Origin: Prevotella merdae
GTDB lineage: Bacteria > Bacteroidota > Bacteroidia > Bacteroidales > Bacteroidaceae
Length of the DNA: 35,652 bases
NCBI RefSeq assembly: GCF_900290275.1
Contig: NZ_LT985325.1
Coordinates: 1 to 35,652 of the forward strand
Direction: 5' to 3'
Shown in pieces: positions 23,501-30,791 of this stretch; within the stretch, counting starts at the first letter, position 1, and every line of letters begins with the position of its first letter. The notes beneath the pieces were generated by a model, which saw only the letters and a list, made by a program, of their open reading frames with translations, did no database searches and was not told the origin of the DNA. The position numbers and the translations under genes were made by a program.

Positions 23501-24156
23501 TAAATGGAAAGTCTTAATCCGAGTCCATTAATTGTTTGCGCTTGCCACAGTAATATTTGGTTAATTCCTTTATCATAATTGCATTTTTCAATGCAATCCT
23601 TCAGAAATTGAGCATTCTCTATTTCATAAGAAAAAAGATTGTGGTGATCTCTTTTTCTCAATGAGATTATTTTATCTAAGAAATACTCTGATTTGCCATA
23701 ATCTTTTAATATATAATTAGTAAAAGCAAAATACACATCACGTCCTGTTTTTAAGCCATAGTACGGATGCTTTTTCAATATTGCCAAAAAGTCTTCAAAT
23801 GTATTCAGTTCGTTGAATACATCAAAATTATTTATTTTGTCTTGAAGATCTGGCATTCTGTCTATTTGCCAATAAGAACCTATTCTGTCCCCTAAGCTAA
23901 AGTTATAGGTACAAAATGGCACATAAAGACATTGAGCAAAATAGTTAACAAAGAACGAATTGGGATCAATCGAATTATCTAAATAAAATCCAACCAATAC
24001 AATTGCTCCAGTCTTATGAGTCAATGTATAATATGCTAATCGTCCCTTTTTCTTGAATCTATCAGGGAAATTAAGCAATCTCATTATCTTATTTAATTCT
24101 GATGATTTCATATTATCAAAAGTTTTAAAATATAATTTTATCCAAGCATCTTCCAT
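23500..24156 (-). CDS. Unrecognised cytoplasmic protein, first gene inside the accessory region
   Basis: 218 residues, AT-rich, no signal peptide or membrane helix. It is rich in Phe, Tyr and Lys with predicted alpha-helical C-terminal half. Its ATG lies 18 bases inside the preceding gene, so the two are co-transcribed. Its stop codon lies within the toxin remnant, so its natural C-terminus may have been cut or extended at the junction. Size, composition and company (small membrane proteins, lipoproteins) fit immunity-type proteins seen in Bacteroidales, but no family was recognised. Confidence 0.6.
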   Translation of the reverse strand: MEDAWIKLYFKTFDNMKSSELNKIMRLLNFPDRFKKKGRLAYYTLTHKTGAIVLVGFYLDNSIDPNSFFVNYFAQCLYVPFCTYNFSLGDRIGSYWQIDRMPDLQDKINNFDVFNELNTFEDFLAILKKHPYYGLKTGRDVYFAFTNYILKDYGKSEYFLDKIISLRKRDHHNLFSYEIENAQFLKDCIEKCNYDKGINQILLWQAQTINGLGLRLSI

Positions 24157-24569
24157 TTAGTTATATAAAGTTCTGATAGCCAACAATTGATGTAGATTGA
24201 TATACAAATAACTGCAATCGCAAACATCCCAAAAACTATTTTGGACAACATACTATCTTTTTGGAATTTTTGTTCAATATTTTCGTATGCAGGAAAATAA
24301 TAATGACATGTCAACCAGTATAAACCATTCCATATAATTATGCAAATTATTGTTGCAGTATTCACAGGAATATCAAGATCCATCCAGCATAGAAATAGCA
24401 ATCTAATTATGTTAATTAGTGGAAGTGCTACTAAAAGCGATATAATTTCCGCTATGCTGATTATGGGATTCCATGAATGACTTACTTTAAAAATTCCTTC
24501 TATTATAACATAAAAAGCGTAATAAAGGGCATACAATCCTTTTTTACATATAGTATCATGCTCAACCAT
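24138..24569 (-). CDS. Four-helix membrane protein, unrecognised
   Basis: 143 residues with hydrophobic segments near 10-30, 40-60, 75-95 and 112-135. The start is supported by AAGG just before ATG. It overlaps the next gene by 19 bases. No family was recognised. An inner-membrane immunity or accessory protein is possible. Confidence 0.6.
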   Translation of the reverse strand: MVEHDTICKKGLYALYYAFYVIIEGIFKVSHSWNPIISIAEIISLLVALPLINIIRLLFLCWMDLDIPVNTATIICIIIWNGLYWLTCHYYFPAYENIEQKFQKDSMLSKIVFGMFAIAVICISIYINCWLSELYITKWKMLG

Positions 24570-24608
24570 CCTTGCTTATCTTTTATATTTATTGTTTTTA
24601 TTCTACTG

Positions 24609-24635
24609 ATTTGCAATCTACAGAAAATGAATATT
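24609..24635. repeat. 27-base repeat, copy A
   Basis: 25 of 27 bases are identical to 29767-29793. Both copies lie just after the stop of a small gene and before the start of the next, pointing to duplicated gene borders inside the cargo. Confidence 0.8.
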
Positions 24636-24643
24636 CGTTTCTA

Positions 24644-24850
24644 TCAATTTGTCTGATAATCAATAATCATTACAGAAGAGAATAGTCCTCTTTTATAGTG
24701 TCCACAAATGATCACAGATTCTTTTTTGAGTTTCTCTTTAATTGAAATCTCATTTCTAACTGGCAACCAGATTGCTTGACCATCTATTTGAAAAAATATA
24801 GACGCTGGAGACTTATAACCTTCAGAAGCTACGTCTTCAACTTGTGACAT
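24644..24850 (-). CDS. Small unrecognised protein
   Basis: 68 residues with no hydrophobic helix. Pattern GYKSPASIFFQIDGQAIWLP is followed by a charged stretch and a beta-rich tail (VIICGHYKRGLFSSVMI). It starts 18 bases after the preceding stop in the same direction. It weakly resembles the tail of the 29792-29989 product in layout (SPASIFFQIDG against HPSADIIYQGK). Confidence 0.45.
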   Translation of the reverse strand: MSQVEDVASEGYKSPASIFFQIDGQAIWLPVRNEISIKEKLKKESVIICGHYKRGLFSSVMIIDYQTN

Positions 24851-24868
24851 AAAGTAATTTGCTTCTTC

Positions 24869-25171
24869 CTATTCTGTGTATATCACATTTAAGATAAAAA
24901 ACGATGCAAGAGAAACACAAAATGTCCACCATCCTATAGCATAGGAATTAATTTTGCTTTTAATGAGACATTTTATTCCTACTACGAAAACGACAATGAA
25001 TAGGATTACGACTACAAAAGTAAAGTCCGAATAACAGATACCATTGTGTGCAGAAAAGAAATATCCTACCAAAAAAATGACACATGGAATCACGAAATTT
25101 TTGTAATAGGATTCGTCATTGTTTGTCTTGGCTGTTTCCCTTTTAGCCATATTCTTTCGTTTTCTTTTCAT
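24869..25171 (-). CDS. Three-helix small membrane protein
   Basis: 100 residues from ATG 25171, fixed by the ATGA overlap with the previous stop and a GGGAGA sequence upstream. A basic N-terminus (MKRKRKNMAKRETAK) is followed by three hydrophobic helices (FVIPCVIFLVGYFFS; FTFVVVILFIVVFVVGI; WWTFCVSLASFFILNVI). No family was recognised. It is tightly coupled to the lipoprotein gene upstream. Confidence 0.62.
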   Translation of the reverse strand: MKRKRKNMAKRETAKTNNDESYYKNFVIPCVIFLVGYFFSAHNGICYSDFTFVVVILFIVVFVVGIKCLIKSKINSYAIGWWTFCVSLASFFILNVIYTE

Positions 25172-25707
25172 TTCTCCCAATTTTTAAGTATATTGCCATC
25201 AACGTCCCAACCAGAGAAGAACTTCTCGCAAATGATGTATGTCGAATCATTTGACATACGCACGAAATAGTGTTCTTGCGCATAACGTTTGACCTTAAAA
25301 AACGTGATTTTGTATAGTCCATGAAGAGGATGTGACGGCGCAATGATTCTTAGCGAATCTTTTGTAGGAAGTATATAAGTACCATCAGCATCTTCGATGG
25401 ATTTTCGGTATAAAGAATCGCTCTTCGTCAGGGAATCTTGGTCGAGGTCTTCATCAAGCAATGTCTTTCCTCCCATATCGACTTTATCGGTTTCTATAAG
25501 AGGGAGAGATACGCTCATTTCATCACCAAAATTAAAATTGACACTGGCAAACCTATATTCCTTGCTTCGTTCCATATAGAAGCTATCTGGAACTATATTC
25601 AAAGGACCATCTAATCGGGCATCCATATAGACAGGATGAGTAGGACAAGACGATGATGTCAACGATATTACAATTATCGTGAAAACGACAAATAAAGAAT
25701 GTTTCAT
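25168..25707 (-). CDS. Lipoprotein, unrecognised
   Basis: 179 residues from ATG 25707. The signal peptide ends in a lipobox-like LTSSSC, so the mature protein probably starts at Cys about 21 and is lipid-anchored. The rest is soluble and beta-rich, with acidic stretches (DEDLDQDSLTKSD). No family was recognised. The start region GCTTATGAA is the same as in the next gene upstream (25716-26255), suggesting a common origin of their leaders. Confidence 0.62.
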   Translation of the reverse strand: MKHSLFVVFTIIVISLTSSSCPTHPVYMDARLDGPLNIVPDSFYMERSKEYRFASVNFNFGDEMSVSLPLIETDKVDMGGKTLLDEDLDQDSLTKSDSLYRKSIEDADGTYILPTKDSLRIIAPSHPLHGLYKITFFKVKRYAQEHYFVRMSNDSTYIICEKFFSGWDVDGNILKNWEK

Positions 25708-25715
25708 AAGCAAAA

Positions 25716-26255
25716 CTAATTTATATCATTCGACCTTATCTTGCATTTATGCTGAATGAAAGAATAGACGGCTAATGACAAGCCGACAGTGAAGAGATTG
25801 AAGATTCCCAACAATATAAATTGAATAATCGCAAAGAAGCAAGCGATAGTTCCGTCAGTTATAGCCCAAATAGAGAAGCCCATTAAGGGCAACATGGCAA
25901 GAGTATCCAACTCCCAATGCAATACCAATAGAGACATCTTGCTATTTGATTTAGCAAACTTCCAAGCAAGCAAAGCCGTAACAACATTCAACAAGCAAAT
26001 ACAAACGCAAGTAGTCTCGATAATATCGTAGTAAACTCTCCCATAAAAAGATATGAATGTAACTACGTAAGAAACAAACGTACTTACGGCTACGGATAGC
26101 AAATATTTCTTTGTATCTTTATCTCTTAGTTTCATATTACGTTCATTATATTTTACTCTGTATTGTACACGCACACTTACCGTGTCCACCGCCTCTTGGG
26201 AATGGACGCATGAGGCAAATAAACAAAATGCCAATAAACTGAAGAGTATTTTCAT
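25716..26255 (-). CDS. Membrane protein with signal/lipobox-like N-terminus
   Basis: 179 residues from ATG 26255 (MKILFSLLAFCLFASCVHSQ). The N-terminal hydrophobic region ends in FASC, possibly a lipobox. After a charged region (KYNERNMKLRDKDTKKY) come four membrane helices. No family was recognised. It ends eight bases before the next start and follows the Ig-like protein gene. Confidence 0.6.
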   Translation of the reverse strand: MKILFSLLAFCLFASCVHSQEAVDTVSVRVQYRVKYNERNMKLRDKDTKKYLLSVAVSTFVSYVVTFISFYGRVYYDIIETTCVCICLLNVVTALLAWKFAKSNSKMSLLVLHWELDTLAMLPLMGFSIWAITDGTIACFFAIIQFILLGIFNLFTVGLSLAVYSFIQHKCKIRSNDIN

Positions 26256-26274
26256 AAGCAACAATTCTTTTTAT

Positions 26275-27063
26275 TTACTTCAACTCAAAGGTTGCCATGA
26301 AAGGCACCTTCTCACCATCTATGCTATCCTCATAAAAAAAGCGGTAAACGCCTGGTTTGTTGGGAAGAATATCGGGAAAAAGATGGGCAGTAATGGTGCC
26401 GCTTTGACCATCGTTTAAAACATGACCGATGGCCGTGAACGAGCAATCGGTGGGCACAACAAACCAATTGCCATCCGCTCCTTGGGCTGTGATGCTATAG
26501 GCATCGCCATACACAAATTCCTCGCCACTATGGTTGGTAATCGTGAATCTGATTTCCGTGGTGCCCAATGGATAGGAAGGCTTCTCCGCCTTGAGGGAGA
26601 TGCCTTGGTAGGTGCTCACGCCTTCCCTGTTGTCGATGATAGGGTCCAACTTGCCCTCAAACCTGATGGCGGGCGAGTTGTAAATCTGCCTACGAAACTC
26701 CAGCTGCTTCTCCTTCGTGTTCCAACGGAGCGCAACATCAATGGAGTTGGATCCCATTCCAAATCCAACAACATTTCGCAAGGCCGGGGTCTTGTCTTCC
26801 GACAGGAACTTCCGCTCAAGTATCCGCATAATGGCGTTCAGTTCCCTATGCGAATATTTACGCGCCGAAGCCTTGCGATAGGTTCTCTTCTTGCTCTTGA
26901 CAACTCTCTTTTTGCTAATGGCAACCCTCTTTTTGCCAACAGTTGCCACTTTCTTTTGCTGAATGGCCATTGATGGGTTGCAAGCAGCACAAGTGGTTTG
27001 CATTGAAAGGAACATTGTCAATCCTAATATTATTGCATTGAGGAGTTTTGGCTTCAGTCTCAT
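26275..27063 (-). CDS. Secreted protein with C-terminal Ig-like (Big_14-type) domain
   Basis: 262 residues from ATG 27063 (MRLKPKLLNAIILGLTMFLS); an upstream TTG was rejected. A signal peptide is followed by a Lys/Arg-rich segment (KKRVAISKKRVVKSKKRTYR). Then a mixed region runs to about residue 145. The Ig-like domain carries SYPLGTTEIRFTITNHSGEE, YGDAYSI, GNWFVVP, IGHVLNDGQSGTITAHL and PGVYRFFYE. This arrangement is typical of bacterial Ig-like domains in envelope proteins. It is GC-richer than its neighbours. The role is unknown; it is probably periplasmic. Confidence 0.7.
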   Translation of the reverse strand: MRLKPKLLNAIILGLTMFLSMQTTCAACNPSMAIQQKKVATVGKKRVAISKKRVVKSKKRTYRKASARKYSHRELNAIMRILERKFLSEDKTPALRNVVGFGMGSNSIDVALRWNTKEKQLEFRRQIYNSPAIRFEGKLDPIIDNREGVSTYQGISLKAEKPSYPLGTTEIRFTITNHSGEEFVYGDAYSITAQGADGNWFVVPTDCSFTAIGHVLNDGQSGTITAHLFPDILPNKPGVYRFFYEDSIDGEKVPFMATFELK

Positions 27064-27320
27064 AGTTATCAGCAATTAATAATTTAACATGTAGAGAGAT
27101 ATGAACTCTTATAGTATATTTCTTTTCAAGGATGAAAACATTTGCAAGACAGTAATTGTATCCATTTTTCAGAAATAAACGAGAGCATCTCCTCAATAGA
27201 GGTAATGATCTGGCAATGGTTCAAACTTCTGCAATATACACATGTTTACTTGCCAAACAACTCTTTCGGTTGCTAAAATACAAAAATAAAATAAGACCAT
27301 GCAATTTTTAAGCAAAAAAA
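27064..27320. other. Gene-free spacer upstream of the Ig-like gene
   Basis: No gene was found in about 260 bases. A TATTTTTG match (27288-27281, minus strand) is the only promoter-like element, and it is far from the ATG at 27063. Confidence 0.5.
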
Positions 27321-27363
27321 ATAATTGTCATAAGGAAAAATCACTTTGCCTTATGACAATTAT
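27321..27363 (-). terminator. Strong terminator of the 27393-28019 gene
   Basis: A perfect 15-bp stem (27321-27335 with 27349-27363; core TTGTCATAAGG/CCTTATGACAA), followed on the minus strand by seven T. Confidence 0.93.
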
Positions 27364-27392
27364 ACACAGTTAGAATACTTAAAACAGATATT

Positions 27393-28019
27393 CTATTTCA
27401 ACAGACTATCAAAAGTCCTTATTAACGAAATAGGATCTTTATAAAATTCTTTCGTATCTAAATTAGACACAGTTTCTTTCATCACAGGATATGGCTTAAA
27501 TACAATTTTAAGCAACATTTTCGCACCAATACTACTTCCCATACAATAACCCTTTGCCACATCTTCATTCTTTACCTTAAAATAGAAAACATAGTTTGTG
27601 CCTTCCAAATGTAATGTTTTGGTATTTGTTATTGTTGAGATATAGTGTATATAGGCAGACACATTTTCCCCTTCATACACAGGTTTGAGGAATATCGGAG
27701 TTTTGTATGGTTTTGGATTTTTGTTCCAAACGCTTGGCAATGATTTTTGCGCCATAAGCGGAACGAACTTTATCCACTTTTTAGATTTTGAATCGTAGTA
27801 CTTAATGCTCTTTATCTCTGTAGATTTGTATTCTTTCTTTTCTTTAGAGTTGGAATCTTTAGTAACAACGACATCACCATCATCAAGCATAAATAAAGTT
27901 TTTGTGACTCCCTTAACCACATTTCCGTTGTTTAAGGTAATTTCAACATTGTCCTGTGCTTGTACCATTACACACAACAAGAGGGCAAGAAACATAAAAA
28001 ATAGTCTTTTCATACTCAT
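27393..28019 (-). CDS. Secreted protein, unrecognised
   Basis: 208 residues. The signal peptide MSMKRLFFMFLALLLCVMVQ is cleaved after AQA; ATG 28013 (MKR) is an alternative start. A beta-rich N-terminal part (VEITLNNGNVVKGVTKTLFM and DDGDVVVTKDSNSKEKKEYK, then STEIKSIKYYD) resembles the small barrel modules found in envelope proteins. It is single, with its own promoter and terminator. No family was recognised. Confidence 0.65.
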   Translation of the reverse strand: MSMKRLFFMFLALLLCVMVQAQDNVEITLNNGNVVKGVTKTLFMLDDGDVVVTKDSNSKEKKEYKSTEIKSIKYYDSKSKKWIKFVPLMAQKSLPSVWNKNPKPYKTPIFLKPVYEGENVSAYIHYISTITNTKTLHLEGTNYVFYFKVKNEDVAKGYCMGSSIGAKMLLKIVFKPYPVMKETVSNLDTKEFYKDPISLIRTFDSLLK

Positions 28020-28046
28020 GTTATTTTACGGTTTGACTTAATATCA

Positions 28047-28054
28047 CAAAAATA
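28047..28054 (-). promoter_or_regulatory. -7 element for the 27393-28019 gene
   Basis: TATTTTTG on the minus strand, 27 bases before the ATG. Confidence 0.5.
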
Positions 28055-28155
28055 CTATTTTTTTTCTTTGCTATCCAGAAAAACACATTTTTTAACTTAT
28101 TTATCCGTGCAAATAGTAATATTTAACGCTTGAAACGAAAAATGGTTTATGGAAA

Positions 28156-28183
28156 CTGTTATCTGTTATTTGTTATCTGTACA
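28156..28183. repeat. Heptamer array CTGTTAT
   Basis: CTGTTAT, CTGTTAT, TTGTTAT, CTGTACA in perfect 7-base phase. It crosses the TAA stop (28173-28175) of the short frame 28173-28403. A related GGAAACTGTCAACTGTAAC lies at 28203-28221. Confidence 0.75.
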
Positions 28184-28403
28184 GCAAAAAAAATCGTTTT
28201 TGGAAACTGTCAACTGTAACGCTTGGGGATGATGTTATTGACCTGTCATGTGACATTTTACTCTTGTATAGACTACACCATTTATCCAAGTCTTCAAAAG
28301 AGACATTTGAGATAGTGTTACTTATAAGAAGTTTTTTAACTCGTAGAGAACAAACAGTTGCCCCGGAATCTTTCAAATAAAATAGCTCCTCACCGTTCTC
28401 CAA
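28173..28403 (-). CDS. Doubtful small ORF
   Basis: 76 codons from a TTG start, three bases after the preceding stop. No motif was recognised and the last codons run into a repeat array. It may be a decayed gene; otherwise 28020-28406 has no gene. Confidence 0.25.
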   Translation of the reverse strand: MENGEELFYLKDSGATVCSLRVKKLLISNTISNVSFEDLDKWCSLYKSKMSHDRSITSSPSVTVDSFQKRFFLLYR

Positions 28404-28406
28404 TGA

Positions 28407-29258
28407 TTATGATCCGCATAAATCTTTGCATTTCTCCCAATGTGCATCGAATTCCTCTTTGCTAACCAACATATTGGTTTCTATCGAATACAAGTCATAT
28501 TGCAGGATAATGGACATCGGAGGATTGTGTTTGATGAAATCTTCTGGAAAGCAACCATCTATTTCGACATTAGCTACGCAATAGTTGCCATCCGCAGAAA
28601 TTGTAATAGCCCTTGATACTCTCACGCAATCAAACTCGCCATAGCAAACCGTGTCGAACACCTTTATCTTGAAATAGAACTTGTATATCAATATTCTGTT
28701 GTTGCATGGAAGTTGTTTTCTCAGACGGATGCACAAATGAGCTAAGGACAACAAAAAACTTTTCTTGGCATCCTTTGGAGACATTATCAGCGTGAAGTAC
28801 TTGCCAAGCTGACCTACGGAATGCACTTCAACTTCTGTTTCTGGGGCTTCCTTGGAGACAAGTATCTTGACTTCATTCACCGCCTTGCTCCAAATCTCGA
28901 CGTAATCAGGAAAAATAAGGTAATAGTAGCTGCTGAAAAAGAACTCCTTCGTCTCAGGCTTGTACTGTATGAAGAAGTTGGCAGAATCAAAAGATTCGGT
29001 AAACTTTTCTTCGGGCATGATGTAAGAATCATCGGGCGACTTCTCACAAACCGTACTAAGCATCTTGACTCGCCTCTTGAACCATATTTTGTATCTTTTG
29101 GCAAAGAGAACAAAAGCAATCGAGACAACAGCCAAAACGACAAGCACGACCACACCGAAAATATCCGAGCAGATATGAGTGATGACACCTATGCCATATA
29201 TGATGACAATGCACCATAAAACGACCATTCCAAGTTTAGACATTATTTTTTCTATCAT
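28407..29258 (-). CDS. Two-helix membrane-anchored protein, unrecognised
   Basis: 283 residues from ATG 29258; the longer frame would overlap the next gene and was rejected. Two N-terminal helices (GMVVLWCIVIIYGIGVITHI and FGVVVLVVLAVVSIAFVLFA) are followed by a soluble domain of about 210 residues, rich in beta strands and Cys. No family was recognised. Membrane anchor plus cytoplasmic or periplasmic domain is a common immunity-protein layout, but this is only suggestive. Confidence 0.6.
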   Translation of the reverse strand: MIEKIMSKLGMVVLWCIVIIYGIGVITHICSDIFGVVVLVVLAVVSIAFVLFAKRYKIWFKRRVKMLSTVCEKSPDDSYIMPEEKFTESFDSANFFIQYKPETKEFFFSSYYYLIFPDYVEIWSKAVNEVKILVSKEAPETEVEVHSVGQLGKYFTLIMSPKDAKKSFLLSLAHLCIRLRKQLPCNNRILIYKFYFKIKVFDTVCYGEFDCVRVSRAITISADGNYCVANVEIDGCFPEDFIKHNPPMSIILQYDLYSIETNMLVSKEEFDAHWEKCKDLCGS

Positions 29259-29301
29259 AAAGCTATTCGTTTTTGTGGTTTTTTGAATCCACGATTTTCT
29301 G

Positions 29302-29742
29302 TTATCTAAGATACAGGCAGTGCCCTTTTCTGTAGTCTTCGGGAGATAATCTTTTTTTATTTTCAAATGCCATTTTATAGTCTTCCACATGCCATTCCCA
29401 GGCTTCTTGCATTACATAGTCCTTGTCATATAATATCCAAATTAACCTGTCCCATTCGTAGTTCGAGGCTTTGGGAACCATCGTTACTTTACTTCCCTTT
29501 TTACCGCTTGGACGATTGGCTTTTACTTGATACCTTATATTTCTATAAACGAAATCCGTCCCTTTGGCAACAGCAGTTTTATCTCTCATGTAATCAGAGT
29601 ATTCTTTCTCTGACATACCAACCAACATTGCTGCATCATATTCAGAAATTGAACTCGTAATAGACGGAGCTATACCAAAACTTGCTTGCCATTGCAAAGC
29701 AACATCTACAAGTATATCTCTTAGCTTTACTTTTTTATCCAT
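29302..29742 (-). CDS. Restriction-endonuclease-like protein (PD-(D/E)XK-type candidate)
   Basis: 146 residues. An N-terminal helical part (ISEYDAAMLVGMSEKEYSDY) is followed by the core IRYQVKANRPSGKKGSKVTM and NYEWDRLIWILYDKDYVMQE. I have seen this pattern in Bacteroidales proteins with a nuclease-like fold. The QVKANRPSGK stretch could carry the (E/Q)-x-K part of the active site. The protein is small for a restriction enzyme and has no methylase neighbour. It could instead be a toxin or defence nuclease or its regulator. This assignment is from memory of similar proteins and needs profile comparison. Confidence 0.55.
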   Translation of the reverse strand: MDKKVKLRDILVDVALQWQASFGIAPSITSSISEYDAAMLVGMSEKEYSDYMRDKTAVAKGTDFVYRNIRYQVKANRPSGKKGSKVTMVPKASNYEWDRLIWILYDKDYVMQEAWEWHVEDYKMAFENKKRLSPEDYRKGHCLYLR

Positions 29743-29766
29743 AGTAGTATTAATTTTAGCCTATGA

Positions 29767-29793
29767 ATTTGCAATCCACAGAAAGTGAATATT
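29767..29793. repeat. 27-base repeat, copy B
   Basis: Matches 24609-24635 at 25 of 27 positions. Confidence 0.8.
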
Positions 29794-29989
29794 AGAACGT
29801 GGTGTTGTTGAATCCTAACTGTAAACTGTCTCTTTTATTTATGACCGTATCGTATTTTTTACCTTGATAAATAATGTCTGCCGATGGGTGATGTCTTGAG
29901 CCACTTCGCAAATCCAAATTTATTATCTCACAAGCGATATTGCTTTGTCTTGTAGAGATTTTAGTTTCTCTATCAGATACTATAAACAT
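29792..29989 (-). pseudogene. Fragment of a small membrane-anchored protein
   Basis: 65 codons from ATG 29989. The same frame stays open upstream to about 30080 and adds a whole membrane helix (RVIFINIAVGLFTAYMFIVS), but without any start codon. ATG 29989 cuts that helix in half. The soluble tail (SGSRHHPSADIIYQGKKYD) is the sort of small domain seen in DUF3592-like proteins. Probably decayed, or using an unseen start. Confidence 0.45.
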
Positions 29990-30281
29990 ATATGCAGTAA
30001 AAAGTCCGACAGCTATGTTTATAAATATAACTCGCTCTAAATTGGGCTTTGATTGAAAATCAAGAAGTTGGGCGTTTGCCTATATTATATAGGTAACAAT
30101 ATGGAAACGAGCGGACTTCTGCTCGTTTCTGTATTTTGCAATATGCAAAGAACGCCTCAATTCGGGGACAAAGATACGACAATTTTCTAAATATCCCATA
30201 ACTAGCAAAGAGAAATTTACGGAATTTAGAACTTTTTGAGTTAAATCTGATGCTTACCAACAATATGTATCCAAAAACAAA
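29990..30281. other. Gene-poor spacer with hairpin and palindrome
   Basis: Contains a 9-bp hairpin (GAAACGAGC 30104-30112 with GCTCGTTTC 30121-30129), a perfect 15-base palindrome CCTATATTATATAGG (30079-30093), and a TATCTTTG -7 match on the minus strand (30176-30169). No intact gene seen. Confidence 0.55.
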
Positions 30282-30319
30282 CAGCAGTATTCGGATATAG
30301 CTTATCCGAATACCTGCTG
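30282..30319 (-). terminator. Terminator overlapping the stop of the 30302 gene
   Basis: CAGCAG plus TATTCGGATA pairs with TATCCGAATA plus CTGCTG (one bulged base), loop TAGCT. T-rich DNA follows on the minus strand. The stop codon lies inside the hairpin. Confidence 0.8.
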
Positions 30320-30729
30320 CCATAACGTTTTGTTGCTGACGATGATTCTGACATCGGCTTTCATGTACTTTTGCAACACAGGGGACTTTTGTCCCTGTGT
30401 ACTCACTGTGGCTATAGCCATAAAATAGTTACCATCTTCCCTATGTATGAGCCTGGCTTTATGGCTTGTGATGTCGCAGTTATAAGATGCATTATCGTTG
30501 CCCTCGAAAGATACATGAGCCGTCCTTGGCTCATCGAAAAGATACAAATACTTGTATGGCACAAACACTTGCACTGTTCTTTGATTGATGACCTCACCAT
30601 TAGCCTCTATGGATATAGGATAAGGTATCTTGTAGAAAGCAACTGCGAGGGCGAGGACTATTTGCACTCGTCCTCTAATCCACAAAGCTCTATTTTCTCT
30701 GAGAGCTTCAATAAAGTGTTTGTTTCCAT
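30302..30729 (-). pseudogene. Frameshifted membrane-anchored gene downstream of the TonB-type barrel
   Basis: The long frame has no ATG: its readable part begins GNKHFIEALRENRALWIRGR and continues VQIVLALAVAFYKIPYPI (membrane helix). It then has beta-rich sequence ending VRIIVSNKTLWQQVFG. An ATG at 30729 reads METNTLLKLSEK in another frame and stops after 23 codons. Adding one A to the GGAAAC at its fourth base would give MENKHFIEALRENRALW, a natural start, so a single-base deletion is the simplest explanation. The C-terminus looks like that of HlyD-type membrane-fusion proteins. Sequencing error or programmed frameshift are alternatives. Confidence 0.6.
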
Positions 30730-30791
30730 AATGTATAAAATTACGAAATATTCCTACTCTTTTTAAGATTTTCGGATACCTCTTTTTATTT

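Noticed and set aside
30060..30323. ORF of 87 codons on the minus strand
   Set aside because: It begins inside the terminator of the preceding gene and shows no plausible domain.
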